This document shows, in pieces, positions 34,555 to 46,037 of a DNA stretch of 64,000 nucleotides (position 1 is its first letter; every line of letters begins with the position of its first letter). The position numbers and the translations under genes were made by a program. Origin of the DNA: Stercorarius parasiticus (lineage: Eukaryota > Chordata > Aves > Charadriiformes > Stercorariidae); NCBI GenBank assembly GCA_013396915.1, contig VWZL01004361.1, positions 192,140 through 256,139 on the forward strand. Direction: 5' to 3'. The notes below the pieces were generated by a model that made no database searches, was not told the DNA's origin, and saw nothing but the letters and a program-made list of their open reading frames with translations.

Positions 34555-34905
34555 ATCTCAGGGTGTTTCCAAGGGACAGAAGCAGACTGGAGCAACGGGC
34601 CAACAGGAACCTTACCAAATTCGGCAAGGACAAACACGAAGTGCTGCATTTCGGAGGGACTAACCCCGTGATACAGGACCAGGGAGCAGCCACGCTGAAA
34701 GAAAGCGGTAGCTCATGGGAGGCCATGAGCTGACGGGGAGCCAGCAGTGCCGTGGCAGCTAAGGTGGCCAACACCATCGGGGCTGTATTCCAGAGAGCAC
34801 GGCCAGTAGATGAAGTGATCAGACGCCTGCCCTTAGCACTTGTTAGGGCATATCTGTAATATTGCATCCAGTTCTGGGGCCCCCAATGCAAGGAAGACAA
34901 AGAAA
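34555..34905 (+). mobile_element. CR1-type LINE, internal fragment
   Basis: Segments such as GACTGGAGCAACGGGCCAAC, AAGTGCTGCATTTCGGAGG, GGCCAACACCATCGGGGCT and TCCAGTTCTGGGGCCCCCAA follow the order of the CR1 region encoding the C-terminal part of ORF2. No 3' tail is attached, so this is an internal or 3'-deleted piece. It is more diverged than the other copies. The long - strand frame over it (34544-35017) is antisense to the LINE and not a gene. Confidence 0.75.
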
Positions 34906-37900
34906 CTACGAAAACAATTTTATCTGGCTTCTGTATTACCATCTGATTCTGCAATAGGAGAATTAACAGCCCCCTGATAATGCAGTGGTGGGGAGTGCAG
35001 TAGCAAGTCAACCCCAAAGTGCCTGTCCTTCATTCAAGGCACTTGGTGTCAGATCTTATGATACCTTACAGCTCCAGAATGAAGGCCAGGGCTGACAGTT
35101 TTGGTCTTTGGGGATGTCATTACCTTTAATTAGCAAATAAGAGTACCCCAACTTAGAAACTGAGTCATCTTTGGGATTGACACAGCAAAGCCAGAATAAA
35201 CTGTCTTGAGGTTTGAGAACAGCTTCAAATATCACTTATTTCCAGCCCTGATTCAGACACACTGTCTTCATACTGGCTCAAGAAAACAAGCACATCAAAG
35301 ATCAATATACTTTAGGGAACAGATGGGAGGAAGAGAAGAAGAGTAATGGTGAGATGATTCTCATATTTCTTCGAGGCATATTAATATTTCCTTGGCCACA
35401 AAACACAGATCACAGGTGTCCTAAACTCCAGCATATAGTAGGTCTTTGTTACAAGATGTGTAATACTTGTATGAGCTGGGAGTCCCACAACTGTCTTTAA
35501 CAGGTACCAAACTTTTATAGGGAAAACAGGAAGAAAGAGTGGCGATTGTGGGCCAAAACAGTCTTCATGGATGGGAGGACTTGGGCTCTTCTCCTTCTCA
35601 GGGACATCTGGAGCAGTAACACCCCCTGACAAACGTAGGCAATAATGTGCATCAGTCTGCAAACCCAGAGCCGTAGACAAAAAAGACCGGGTAAGAATTA
35701 ACCAAGTATCAACAAAAAAGCCAAAAGAATATCAAACAGGAGATTTCCCCTTCAGTAATTCATTTTTGGGAAAGATCTAGCCGGTCTGACTAGAGCTCGA
35801 GATCAGAGTAGAGAGTGTACGTACACTATAGTGACAATACCACAGTTCGCACTCCATAAGCTGCTTTATCATAAGGCAACAGCACTTAATTTAGCTCTTA
35901 ATAAAAAGTGTCAGAAGAGTAAGACCAAGCTGAAGATTTCTACTGCCATCCTGGGATTTAGAGGTTATGTTGAAATCATTAATACAACCACTATTTGAAC
36001 TCTTTTGATCACCAAGTATTAAATTCATCCGTAAGTACATAAATCCCAGGAAGCAGGAAAGCAGAGCTACCCAGCATCGTCCATCCCCTTTTCACTTGCT
36101 TTTCTCATCGTTGCCTGTGGTTGTAATGTCTTTCAATCATCTCCTGAACTGCATAAAGAACCGATACTGCAGTCCCTCCCCATAAAATGCTGTCCTAAAT
36201 TCTCTTGGAAGCTCCGTTTTCTTCTTTCAGGCTCTCAGATGCATTAAAATCTCAGGTGGCTCAGTTCCCTCCCCAGGCAGATGCTTTGTGCCAAACCCTG
36301 AGCGGAGAGAAGCAGGCTTGTCTTCGGCCCCTGCTCTTTGTGGCAAGCAGGTATTTCTCAGGCGCGTTTAAATGATTCTGATAAGCCTGGATATATTTGC
36401 AGTATCCCCAGCCGTGATAGCCAAGCTCAGCCACTGTCCTTCTTTTTCATGCTCTGATCTTGCTAGTGTGTAGGGCTTTTGGATTTATCCCTGAAGATTT
36501 TATTCCGTATTTTATTATATTGTTGTTGGGTCCGTGGCTATGAGTACTTGTCTGCTGGCAGAGCTGACCTAACCGAGCTGTTCTGGGTAGTAGGTCTGGT
36601 TGTAGGTCCAAGACGTTATCCCTGTGCTGCGGTGATAAAGAAGAAAGCTTTTATTTATTTATTTTTATTTAATAAAATGAGTGACTAATATAAAACCCAC
36701 CCTCTAAAGCCAGAAGACCTCAAACGACTTATTAAAACAAAATCTACACTGGAAGTGGATGAGTTAGCACAGCAGTCAGGGAACTCTTAATAGCAAATGT
36801 TTTGTTGTTGTTTTAGAAGTTCTTAACAAACATTTCTAAGTCAGACAAAGGATTATGCTAGTGACCCTGCTGAGTTGACACTGCCTTCCCACAGCCGCAG
36901 CTTTTTAGACAATGGCTGTGTTTTCTTCTAAAAACAACTCCCTCATTAAAAGAAAGACCTCCAGAATACACCAATTCTCACAGAAGAACAATTCCTTTAG
37001 TTATATCTGCTATGCTACTTCAAGGAGTATTTGGATAAAACTGTCACTCCACAATATTAAGCCATTGTTTCACATTCTTTCATTTCCCATCCTTTTCTAC
37101 CCTTAAAAGGAAAATTTGTATGCAACCCCTACTTACTATTGCAGAAAATTCTTGTTTTGAGGGTTTTTTTTAAGTGTCCCTCACAGCAGCGCTGACAGCT
37201 CAGGTTAGATTACGGGATCTCTTAGGAGGTGAAATGGTCTTAGTAATGCTTTCGAGTTTCATTACTCAGCCAGATTGTGGAGTCTATCAATTATCCCTAC
37301 ATTGACAAGCTGGTGAATTAATTGGCGCGTTTGACAAGGACAGCTATTACCTCGTGTTGTTCTGACAGCTGGGTTTGATATCAGAAATTTGTCAACCTTC
37401 CCCTTCACGTGTGCTGCTGGAGGAAGAGTTGAGTAGACCAGGCGAGGACACTGGAAGACTTTCCCCCCCCACCCCCCACCTTTTGCAATCTCAAGATCTG
37501 GCGATAACCTAAACCCTAAAGAAAATCACAGACATTCATAACATCAATAAGCAAACAGCATGCCAGAGCTGCGCTATAAAACAATCCCCTGTCTGGGCTG
37601 ACAAAGCGTTCAAGGAGTCAGAAAACTAATTTATTATGAGAAAAGTTAGCACCTTTCAGTAATGACTTTCTACGTGTCCTTCAAATGCCAGTTATACTTA
37701 TTGGGTGGAAGTATTTTAAGTTTATCTGAGTTTGGGGACTGCCGGTTACAAGACAGCTGATAACTTAAACTTCACCTCGCTTAAGATCAGGGGCAAGACT
37801 TGAGTTACAGTTGGGTGTAAATAGTCCTGGGCACAGAGCACCTTGCTGGGGAGCTGAGCTGCTCGCTGGCTACCGCTGCCCCGCTTTGAGGCGGTTTCTG

Positions 37901-38211
37901 ATACTTTCTCATTTTTCTTTCTTTTCCGTGGCTGCTCAGGAGAGCTTTTCCCTTCCCTTTTAAGACCAAACTAGAGAATTACTTAGTATTTTAACAAGGA
38001 AAATATGCGGGCATGCTCACTCCTGGAGCTGGCAGAGACTCGCTGGCCTCACAGCCTTAGGATTTAGCACCAGTCATGCCCAAAAGCTAATTTGTAAACA
38101 ATTAGCATACATTAAAGCTATTAGAGAGTCAAGAGTTACAGCAGCTCTGTAAAGCAGAAAAAAAAGAGCCCCAAACTTCCTAATTCCCCAGCTCAGCAAA
38201 CAAGTACCAGC

Positions 38212-38300
38212 TACTTGACTTTCCTAAGGCCACGTGGCAAATTGCAGCTGTATCAGGGAGAGAACCAGCTGTTTTGGGGCAGTCCTTCAGACACAAAGCA
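38212..38300 (-). repeat. MIR-like SINE remnant
   Basis: The + strand reads TACTTGACTTTCCTAAGGCC, then ACGTGGCAAATTGCAGC and CAGGGAGAGAACCAGCTG, close to the antisense MIR pattern of GACTTGCCTAAGGTCACATG followed by a GGGA-x-GAACCCAG block. Confidence 0.55.
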
Positions 38301-40403
38301 AGTATCTTTTTTCTTGAAATAGAATTATTTCATTTTTTAAAATAATAGTCTGGAGAATAGGTTATCAGCATCTGTTACCCTAAGAATGCAGACACGGACG
38401 GGCTTTCAGCTGGGCTCTGGAAGCGACTAAATCCATGGGGGGACTGGTCTGCCTAGCTGGTGGCACCATGGGAGCAGAGCCCAAGCCTGACCGCCAGCCT
38501 CTCCGGGCAGTGCTCTGGACTTCACTGGTCTGGCATTTTTGGAAGATGTCATGCTCAACAGAGAGCTGCCCAGAGCTGCCCGAACTGGCCAGCAAAGGAC
38601 AATTGAATCCCCATCTCCGCACTTTCCTTCAAAGCGAGCTAAGTGTTTGTCTCCACATAGAGGATCCCTGTAAATCCTTTCTCCTACAACTGTGGTTCCC
38701 TTCCTTTGGAAAACACAACGAGGAGGAGCTGCTCCCCTCCACCTCTTAGCCAGTAATCCCTGGCTTAATTGTGGGCCTTGATAGGATTTCAACACCAGCT
38801 ATGTACTGACGCGCACAGCACTCCGAAGGTTTCAGCAAACTCTGGCTATGCCAAGAGCATTTAGAAAGATTTATTGGGAGGCACTTAAACACCTGAGGAG
38901 TTAAAGCACAGTGGCTCCGTGGCAACAGAGCAGGAGGACAGAGGTCTCATTACTTCCTAGGCACTTAGATAGTTAGGGGTTTTTTGCACTTTCCCACCCT
39001 CCTCACACTAAGAAGCCTTTAAATCTGTGTTTCTTGATATTACACTTGCTGCTCAGAAAGCCAAAAAGGACCTAATTTTTAAATATTGTCAAGACCATGG
39101 CATGGTGAAGCATTGCTATCCTCGATAGCCTTTGGCTAAGAGCTTCAAAATTTCGAATGACCATATTATCATTAGATCTGGAAATTACTGTTTTTTTAAA
39201 AAGATAATAATGTAGCCAGGTTTTTATTTATACCTTACTATACCTTGTGGGAGTAGATGGTGTACAGTAAAGATTCAATCATCCAAAGCTTGGTGAGAAG
39301 ATACATAGGAATTGCTATTACGGTGTTTATGACTGTTGAGGGGAAATAGCTGTAACCAGCTCATTTATTTTCTTTGACCAGGTTACATGTTGGTGGACGG
39401 CAAATTCATTTCATCCGATGCACAGACACGTGGTTGACACCAAACTTCTTTAGCAGCGAGTCCAAGAAAAGTGAAGTTAAAAAAGTAAAGGTCTTGTTAT
39501 AACACATTCAAAAAACTAGCAGAAGGCGATCTGGCAGGCTCAGTCCCAAACATCCTTGTAGGAAAAATTTGTCTCACGAAAGTCAGTGGTTCCACTTGCA
39601 TGACCAAGGGCTGCTCGCGTGTGTGAGGGTTTCCAAAGCTCAGCTGCAGGCTTTCCTTTGCTGCTGGCTTTCCACTGCAAGAAGCACTGTGACGCCCGCC
39701 TGCCTCGGCCTCATACCATAAAGAAATGGACTCCTGGATGGTTTCTTGTTCTGCATTTCATCGCAGAGAAACATAAGGTGGGGAAGAATGCAAGGGAAGC
39801 AGTTACTTATTCCTTCCACATCTGGCTGCAAAGCTGGTAAGTGATAAATCGTTAGTAAAGAGCTGCAAATATGCAAGGGACATAACATACCCCAATCTCT
39901 GCAAGTTTGGTGATATCACCCCTGAATTAAATGGGGGATTTAGAAAGATGATTCAATCATCGAGCAGAGAAAGGTGCAAAAATTAAATGCAGTTTAATGG
40001 TGAAATATTTCAATTTTTGAGGCACTACATTAAATTATGTAGCTGTACATCAAACTAACTTTCAAGTCAAAGTGACCTTTGGTTAAGGTATATTGAAATA
40101 ATCTTATTTTATTAAATATTTGTTAGGGGGAAAAAAACCCACATGACATACATAGATTTTGCCATTTCAGATACTAGTCTTACTAAATTAAAAAATACAG
40201 CCCCGTAAGTGTTCATTAGCAGCAGAAGCACAGGGATACACACAGTTAAGTGTGATCACACTGAAGTGTTAAATTACCTGAGCCAGAACTGCAGTAGTAG
40301 ATTTCTTTTAGAAAAAGGATGGTCAAGTAGACATAGGCGGTAAGATTACCTTTAAAATGTTTTACTGTAGACCTAAAATAGCTACCCAGCTTTAAAAAAA
40401 AAA

Positions 40404-40443
40404 AGAGAGAGAGAGAGAAGGGGAGGGGGGGGAAAGAGAGAGA
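40404..40443. repeat. Purine-rich GA repeat
   Basis: GAGAGAGAGAG units flank a GGGGAGGGGGGGGAAA core, preceded by an A run. It is a simple repeat with strong purine asymmetry. Confidence 0.85.
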
Positions 40444-43400
40444 GAACATAATTTCAAAACCCTTAGCTTATTTTTAATTTATAGTCCTTGGAAAAAAAAT
40501 AAGTGGATAGCCCAATCATTTATATGCCTGGGCAAAAGCAATACATCTATATAAAAGTACAGTGATATATTTCTGTTGCTAGTTTAATGTGCTGCTCTGT
40601 GCCCTGCGTGTTCTGATTCATTGGAGAGCAGCAATCATGTCGACAGGAGCTGTTCTTCAGTTCCCATCAGCGACAACTAAAGGCCAATTCAAGGTTGTGG
40701 TGGGGTCATGAATCTAACATAGTCACTGATAGAACAATTTCCCTTCCGCATGACACCGTTGGTGGGACACAGAGGGAATATATGGCAAGGACTGCTGCAG
40801 GTATGTCTTGTTATTCCCACCCCTCCTCGCCTCTTCCCCCCCCTCCTATTTTATTTTTAATTTTTGGCAATGGCCTGTGCTGTTAACAAGGAGCCTCTGG
40901 GGAATACAGAGTCAGTCAGTGGAAAATAAGAAGAGGTGAAACTTCTAAGCCTTTAAGAAACCAGCAAACTCCTGGCCTCTGTGCAGGGCAGCTCCGCAAT
41001 ACCAGCTCAGTTTGAAAGCTGGATCCACCCCAAAACAATAGAGCTGTGCATCCCTGCCACTCTTATAAACCAGAAAGATGCTGGACCAAACTCCACAGCG
41101 ATTTCACCTCTGGTCCAGCACCCCTTGGATTAAATAAAAAGGCATTTTTTAGAGTCGCTATCCTTCTGCAGTGTGAAAATCAGACCTGAATTTTGCCTAA
41201 CGCTGCTGCTATTTTCACACACTGAAGCCCATAGATGATCCTTCCAGGGGACTTGGCACAAGCCTTGAACAAGGCTATTGTTTCTGCCATACGTGTCCCA
41301 GGGAGAGCAGATTTTGGACCAGATGAGTAATATTTCATTCTCATGGCACTACTAGTCACCACGAGACCGTACAGTTAATACGGTGTGGCTTAGCCCTGCA
41401 AATTCTAACCACTGGGCGTGCGGCTGATGTTGAGGAGCAACTGCATTGCAGCACCTCAAGTCTGCAGACTGTACTCTTTCCTGCCTTCCCTATTAGAAGA
41501 AGCAGACCTGTAAAATGTGGATTTGCAGATTTTGTTAGAAAGGGATTGTATACTACTACAGTTCATTTGCGATTACTGTTTAAACGATGCTAGAAAGAGT
41601 TGCAGACCACTGGTTCAAAATCTAAAATAATCAGCTACAGCAAGATGCATGGTTATACACAGTGCTTTGTATTTCCCATGTCTCGAAAGCCGAAGGCCAA
41701 AAGCCTAGGTCATAGCCACAGCGAATACAGATAAGTCCAAGCTCTTCTTACAACCTAATTTTCCTCCCTTGTGCATTACGCTTAATTCACGCCCGTAGCA
41801 AGGCCATGCTGCAGAGGTCTCTGAAAAGGCCATAAGTGACCTTGACCTTGCTGAGGCTCAAGTCCTCCTTCAATGGGCTGAGCACAGAAGGGCTGCAGGG
41901 ATGACGACCCTTCCTATTCACACGGATGCTGTTCGACAGGGGCATGGGGAGCTCAGCCAGCCAGTGGCATTGAGCCTGCTCTCCGGTTCAGCCTTCCCCT
42001 TCTGGTACGAATACACCAGGCGCAACTCAGCGCAGATGGGAGAGAGGGAGCTGCAGCAGTACCAGAAAGCCGGGGGAGTCACGAGAGGACCCCTATTCTC
42101 CTGAGGGATCTCCGCAGCTTTCTAGTCAATGTCCAAAAGAAGTTCTGCCCTCCCTATAAAATAAGGGGGTTCTCTCCTTGTTTTAAGCAGCTTCAAAGCT
42201 AGATGAGCCCCAGTCTGCCGTTTCCCTTTGATCTCCAAGGCAATATCAATGATAGTTTGCACGGAAACACCAACAGGACCCGTTTTAGGCATCCAACCAA
42301 AATTTAGGTCCTCTCCTCATCTCTACTGCTATGGCCTTTAAGATTTTTCAGACCATCAGCATTTCACAGCTCAGCATTAGGAAACTTGAGTGCACCTTGG
42401 CTTGCACTTTGGTATCAGGATTCTTAGACCAAGGAGCATGGGGGTTTCATGTGAGTCGAGCGATGGAGGCAGCACAGCCTCAGGCCCCACTGAGGCCTCA
42501 GTACATCAAGTAGTGTCGTAGTGTATTTGGGTGGTGTTTTGGTGGCCTCCCCAGAGTCAGCACGAGGGCTCGCAACCACGTTGCCTGCACAGTTAGCATC
42601 TTAAGTAGGACCTCAGTGGAGGCTGGGATGAAGGACCTCACTCTGAGCACTCTTCAATCGGTAGGCAAAGGCACAAGGAGAGGTCACCTGCTCATTTTTG
42701 ATGGTTGGTTTCACGGGCATCTCTAGTACATCTGCTCACACACGCTGGTATTAAACCACAGGCGGTAAATGAGATAAATCATCCCTTTTTCAGTGCAAAT
42801 GATTCTTCAACAACATGCAAAGCAGCTTTGCCTCTGTGTGGATTTGGATGGGTCCATGAAGCTCTGGACAACCTTCTCAGTCCCAGAGATGGTCCTTCTC
42901 AGGCTGAGACACATTGGCAAAGCAAAGCCTGAAAAATGTTAGTGGGTCTGTTTGTATGCTGGGATATAAATATAAGGCTTCAGAGCCCAGAGCTGTCCCA
43001 CTGTTACCAGCTGCAAATACTAAGATCACAGTGTTTCTGGGAAACATTGAAACCAAATTAACAAAAAGCTCAAATCTAAAAATATAGCTGTAATTTACGA
43101 TTCCCTTTAATAGAATGTTATTCCTGCACTTGTTGTAATTGAAGATATTTATAGATAGTGTAAAAAAAAAAAGGGACTGGAATTTTGTATTTAAGAATAA
43201 TAAGGAAGAGCTGTAAATGGAAAGAAGAGAGGTTGTGCAACGTTCTTGCTGAAATGCCGGCTCCCCCACCAGCGTCCCATCGAGGATGTTAGCTCTCACT
43301 CGCTAGCTCGTGACTCTGGCTCAGGCTCTGGCAGCTGTACACAGCTGTGTTTAAGCATGGGATGGCTTTTTACTCTTGTTTATACCGTTGCAGTTGCTCC

Positions 43401-44837
43401 TCATCAAACCGGCTGCAGATAAGATCACAGCATGCATTTGAACGCGAAGGGGAAAGTACACATCTTTATCCTCTTACCGACCAACTTTGACGTGCGTGTG
43501 GGCATCTATCACACCACAGGTGAAGAAAATGGAGGGTCCAAAGCCTCTTCTCCTCAGGCATTACAGATACACTCAGTTTTTAGCCTTTCTTCGGGCAGAA
43601 TCTTTTGCCATATTGATTTCACGTGCATTAAAAATTCTTCTCTGGAAATGAAAGACTTGGATCTGCCTCATTATTTTAGATCTGAGCTGGCAACTGAGTT
43701 AATATTAAAATGCCATACACACACAAATCACATTTTGTATGTTACAAATAACTAGAGCAAAGCGAATATACCAACATTAATAATTTACCTTATGAGCTTA
43801 GCTCCTTTTTCTTTTTCTGGAACTTCCACAAGCAGATTGCAATTTCCCCCAATTTATTTATTATTCAGATTCAGTCAACAATTTAAAAGAAAATGTTTAC
43901 CTACCAGATAGCTTGCATTTTGCTTCCATTTTCACTACTCGGTATTTGTAACAAAGTGTTAGTCACAACTGTGTAATTAAATTGCATATTATAATTTCTT
44001 TTCCTCAGCTAAATCAAAATTCAATACCTCTCAGAAAAAGTACTGTCAATGTGTCTATAAAACTCAAATTTCTACAAATAGTCTTGTCCATGTCTGAATT
44101 TCATTGACGTTCATTCTGACTAACAGCTCAACTGCTCAGATATTTAGCAAATGATCATTAAAAAAAGCAAAGCAGTTTTATTTCCTTGCTTCTCTGTACA
44201 GAAAGAAAATACATTTTCTCTCCTTTAGCAATCCTTAACTTCTTCTGCTCCCCAGTTCTTCCCCTTCCCCCTGGTTCTGCAGGTGCCATTAACAAATAAA
44301 AGGCTACCAAGAGCAGCCGTCTTTTAGCCAGCTTTTATTCACTTCCTAGAAGCAGCCTTTGGGTTTCTGCGGATCCATGGGCCACAAGAAGAAAGGTTTC
44401 CCACAAAGTTTCCAAAGAAACCTCAGGTATCAGGAGCAGAACAATGAATCTTCTTTCACTCTTCCCCCAATTCTTGTCTTGTTTTCATTTTTCTTACCCA
44501 GGACAAGCTTCTTTTCATCCCTTTCTAGTCACTTTTATTGTTAATTTCTGATCATATTCTTCATTTATTGAAGGCTAACCAGACCTGAAACCTGCAAACA
44601 GAAGCTTAAAGGCACCAAACAGACCTTTGCCACTTCTCCCTCCGATTTTCAGCTAAGCATTCAGGTGTTCCTCCCACGCAGAAATCTCTGCCATCACGGT
44701 AGGATGTAATTTCTTCTATTACAACTGGAAAGACGTCCGCCCACCAGCCCGAAGTCCTTACCACGTAATGCAAATCCAAGCAGAAGACCCAATTTGATCA
44801 CACATCATCCCCACGTGCGAACAGTGCAAGTTATTGG

Positions 44838-45030
44838 TGAGACACTGGCACAGGTTGCCCAGAGATGTGGTGGAGGTCCCATCCCTGGAGACATTCAAGC
44901 CCAGGCTTGATGAGACTCTGAGCAACCTGATCTACTTAAAGATGTCCCTGCTTACTGCGGGGGGTTTGGACTAGATGACCTTTAAAGGTCCCTTCCAACC
45001 CAACACATTCTATGATTCTATGATTCTATT
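44838..45030 (+). mobile_element. CR1 LINE, 3'-end fragment
   Basis: Begins GAGACACTGGCACAGGTTGC and ends CCAACCCAACACATTCTATG ATTCTATGATTCTATT. This is a complete CR1 3' end on the + strand, about 190 bp, moderately diverged. Another CR1 copy in the same direction starts some 460 bp further on. Confidence 0.95.
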
Positions 45031-45488
45031 TTGCCAAGCCCCGTGGGCTGCGTGGTTCCTGTGAGGTGAGAAACCCAGATGGCTCTTGGTTACTGGCCCG
45101 AATATCTGTACCATCAAATGAGAATAGAAATAAATACACCAAGATGAAAAAAATGTCCTAGGAGACAGCATTACTAAAGCATATTTTGGAGTAGTTTCTC
45201 TCTGCTGCTCCTCTATAGTGACGGCATAACTTTCAGCTGTCTGCCACAGCGATCACTGAAGGTGAGCAAATTGAGTATGAAACCTGTGGAATGCTCTGTT
45301 AGACACCACGAGGATTAAAGGAGCCTGCCACCCAGGCAGCTGCTCCAGCACAAGCACTGCAAATCCTACAACGGGAGACGCGGAGCTCTATCAAAAAGCA
45401 ACTATTACTTATGGAATTAACATAGCGAATATGCAATAGCAGGTGACAGCTGTATGCAAACTGCAGACCTTCCAGGTCGAGGGAGGTG

Positions 45489-46037
45489 AACCCTCTACTT
45501 TGCTCTGGTGAGACCCCACCTGGAGTACTGCGTCCAGCTCTGGAGTCCTCAGCACAAGAAGGACATGGACCTGTTGGAATGGGTCCAGCGGAGGGCCACG
45601 AAGATGATCAGAGGGCTGGAGCAAGGACAGGCTGAGAGAGTTGGGGTTGTTCAGCCTGGAGATGAGAAGGCTCTGGGGAGACCCTATAGCAGCCTTCCAG
45701 TACCTAAAGGAGGCCTACAGGAAGGATGGGGAGAGACTCTTTATCAGGGAGTGTAATGATAGGACACGGGGTAACAGCCTCAAATTGAAAGAGAGTAGAT
45801 TTAGATTGGATATCAGGAAAAATTTCTTGACTGTGAGGGTGGTGAGACACTGGAACAGGTTGCCCAGGGAAGCTGTGGCTGCCCCATCCCTGGAGGTGTT
45901 CAAGGCCAGGCTGGACGGCGCTTTGAGCAGCCTGGTCTAGTGGGAGGTGTCCTTGCCCAGGGCAGGGGGTCTGGAACTAGATGATCTTTAAGGTCCCTTC
46001 CAACCCAAACCATTCTATGATTCTATGGTTCTATGAC
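45489..46037 (+). mobile_element. CR1 LINE, 3' fragment with remnant of ORF2 C-terminus
   Basis: About 550 bp from CTCTACTTTGCTCTGGTGAG to a tail ending ATTCTATGGTTCTATGAC. The frames at 45508-45756 and 45641-45940 contain the CR1 ORF2 C-terminal signature ([20 protein letters not shown] and later VVRHWNRLPREAV), broken by a frame change. It is one of the less diverged copies in the window. As a 5'-truncated element it is not mobile. Confidence 0.97.

Larger units (their letters stand above)
34906..44837. other. Intergenic sequence, no gene recognised
   Basis: Nearly 10 kb without CR1 that I can see. It includes a MIR-like relic at 38212-38300, a GA/G-rich purine run near 40404-40443, C runs near 37463-37480 and 40836-40844, and an AT-rich block at about 37240-37420 that reads like conserved non-coding DNA. 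Open frames such as 38427-38795 and 42877-43299 (both - strand) show no family features. Confidence 0.55.

Noticed and set aside
34544..35017. 157-codon frame on the - strand
   Set aside because: It runs antisense through a CR1-type LINE fragment (34555-34905) and has no protein family features.
40404..40443. Possible promoter GA element
   Set aside because: It is a simple purine repeat with no nearby transcript evidence.
45508..45940. Overlapping + strand frames resembling a reverse transcriptase tail
   Set aside because: They are the remnant of CR1 ORF2 inside a truncated element, not a cellular gene.
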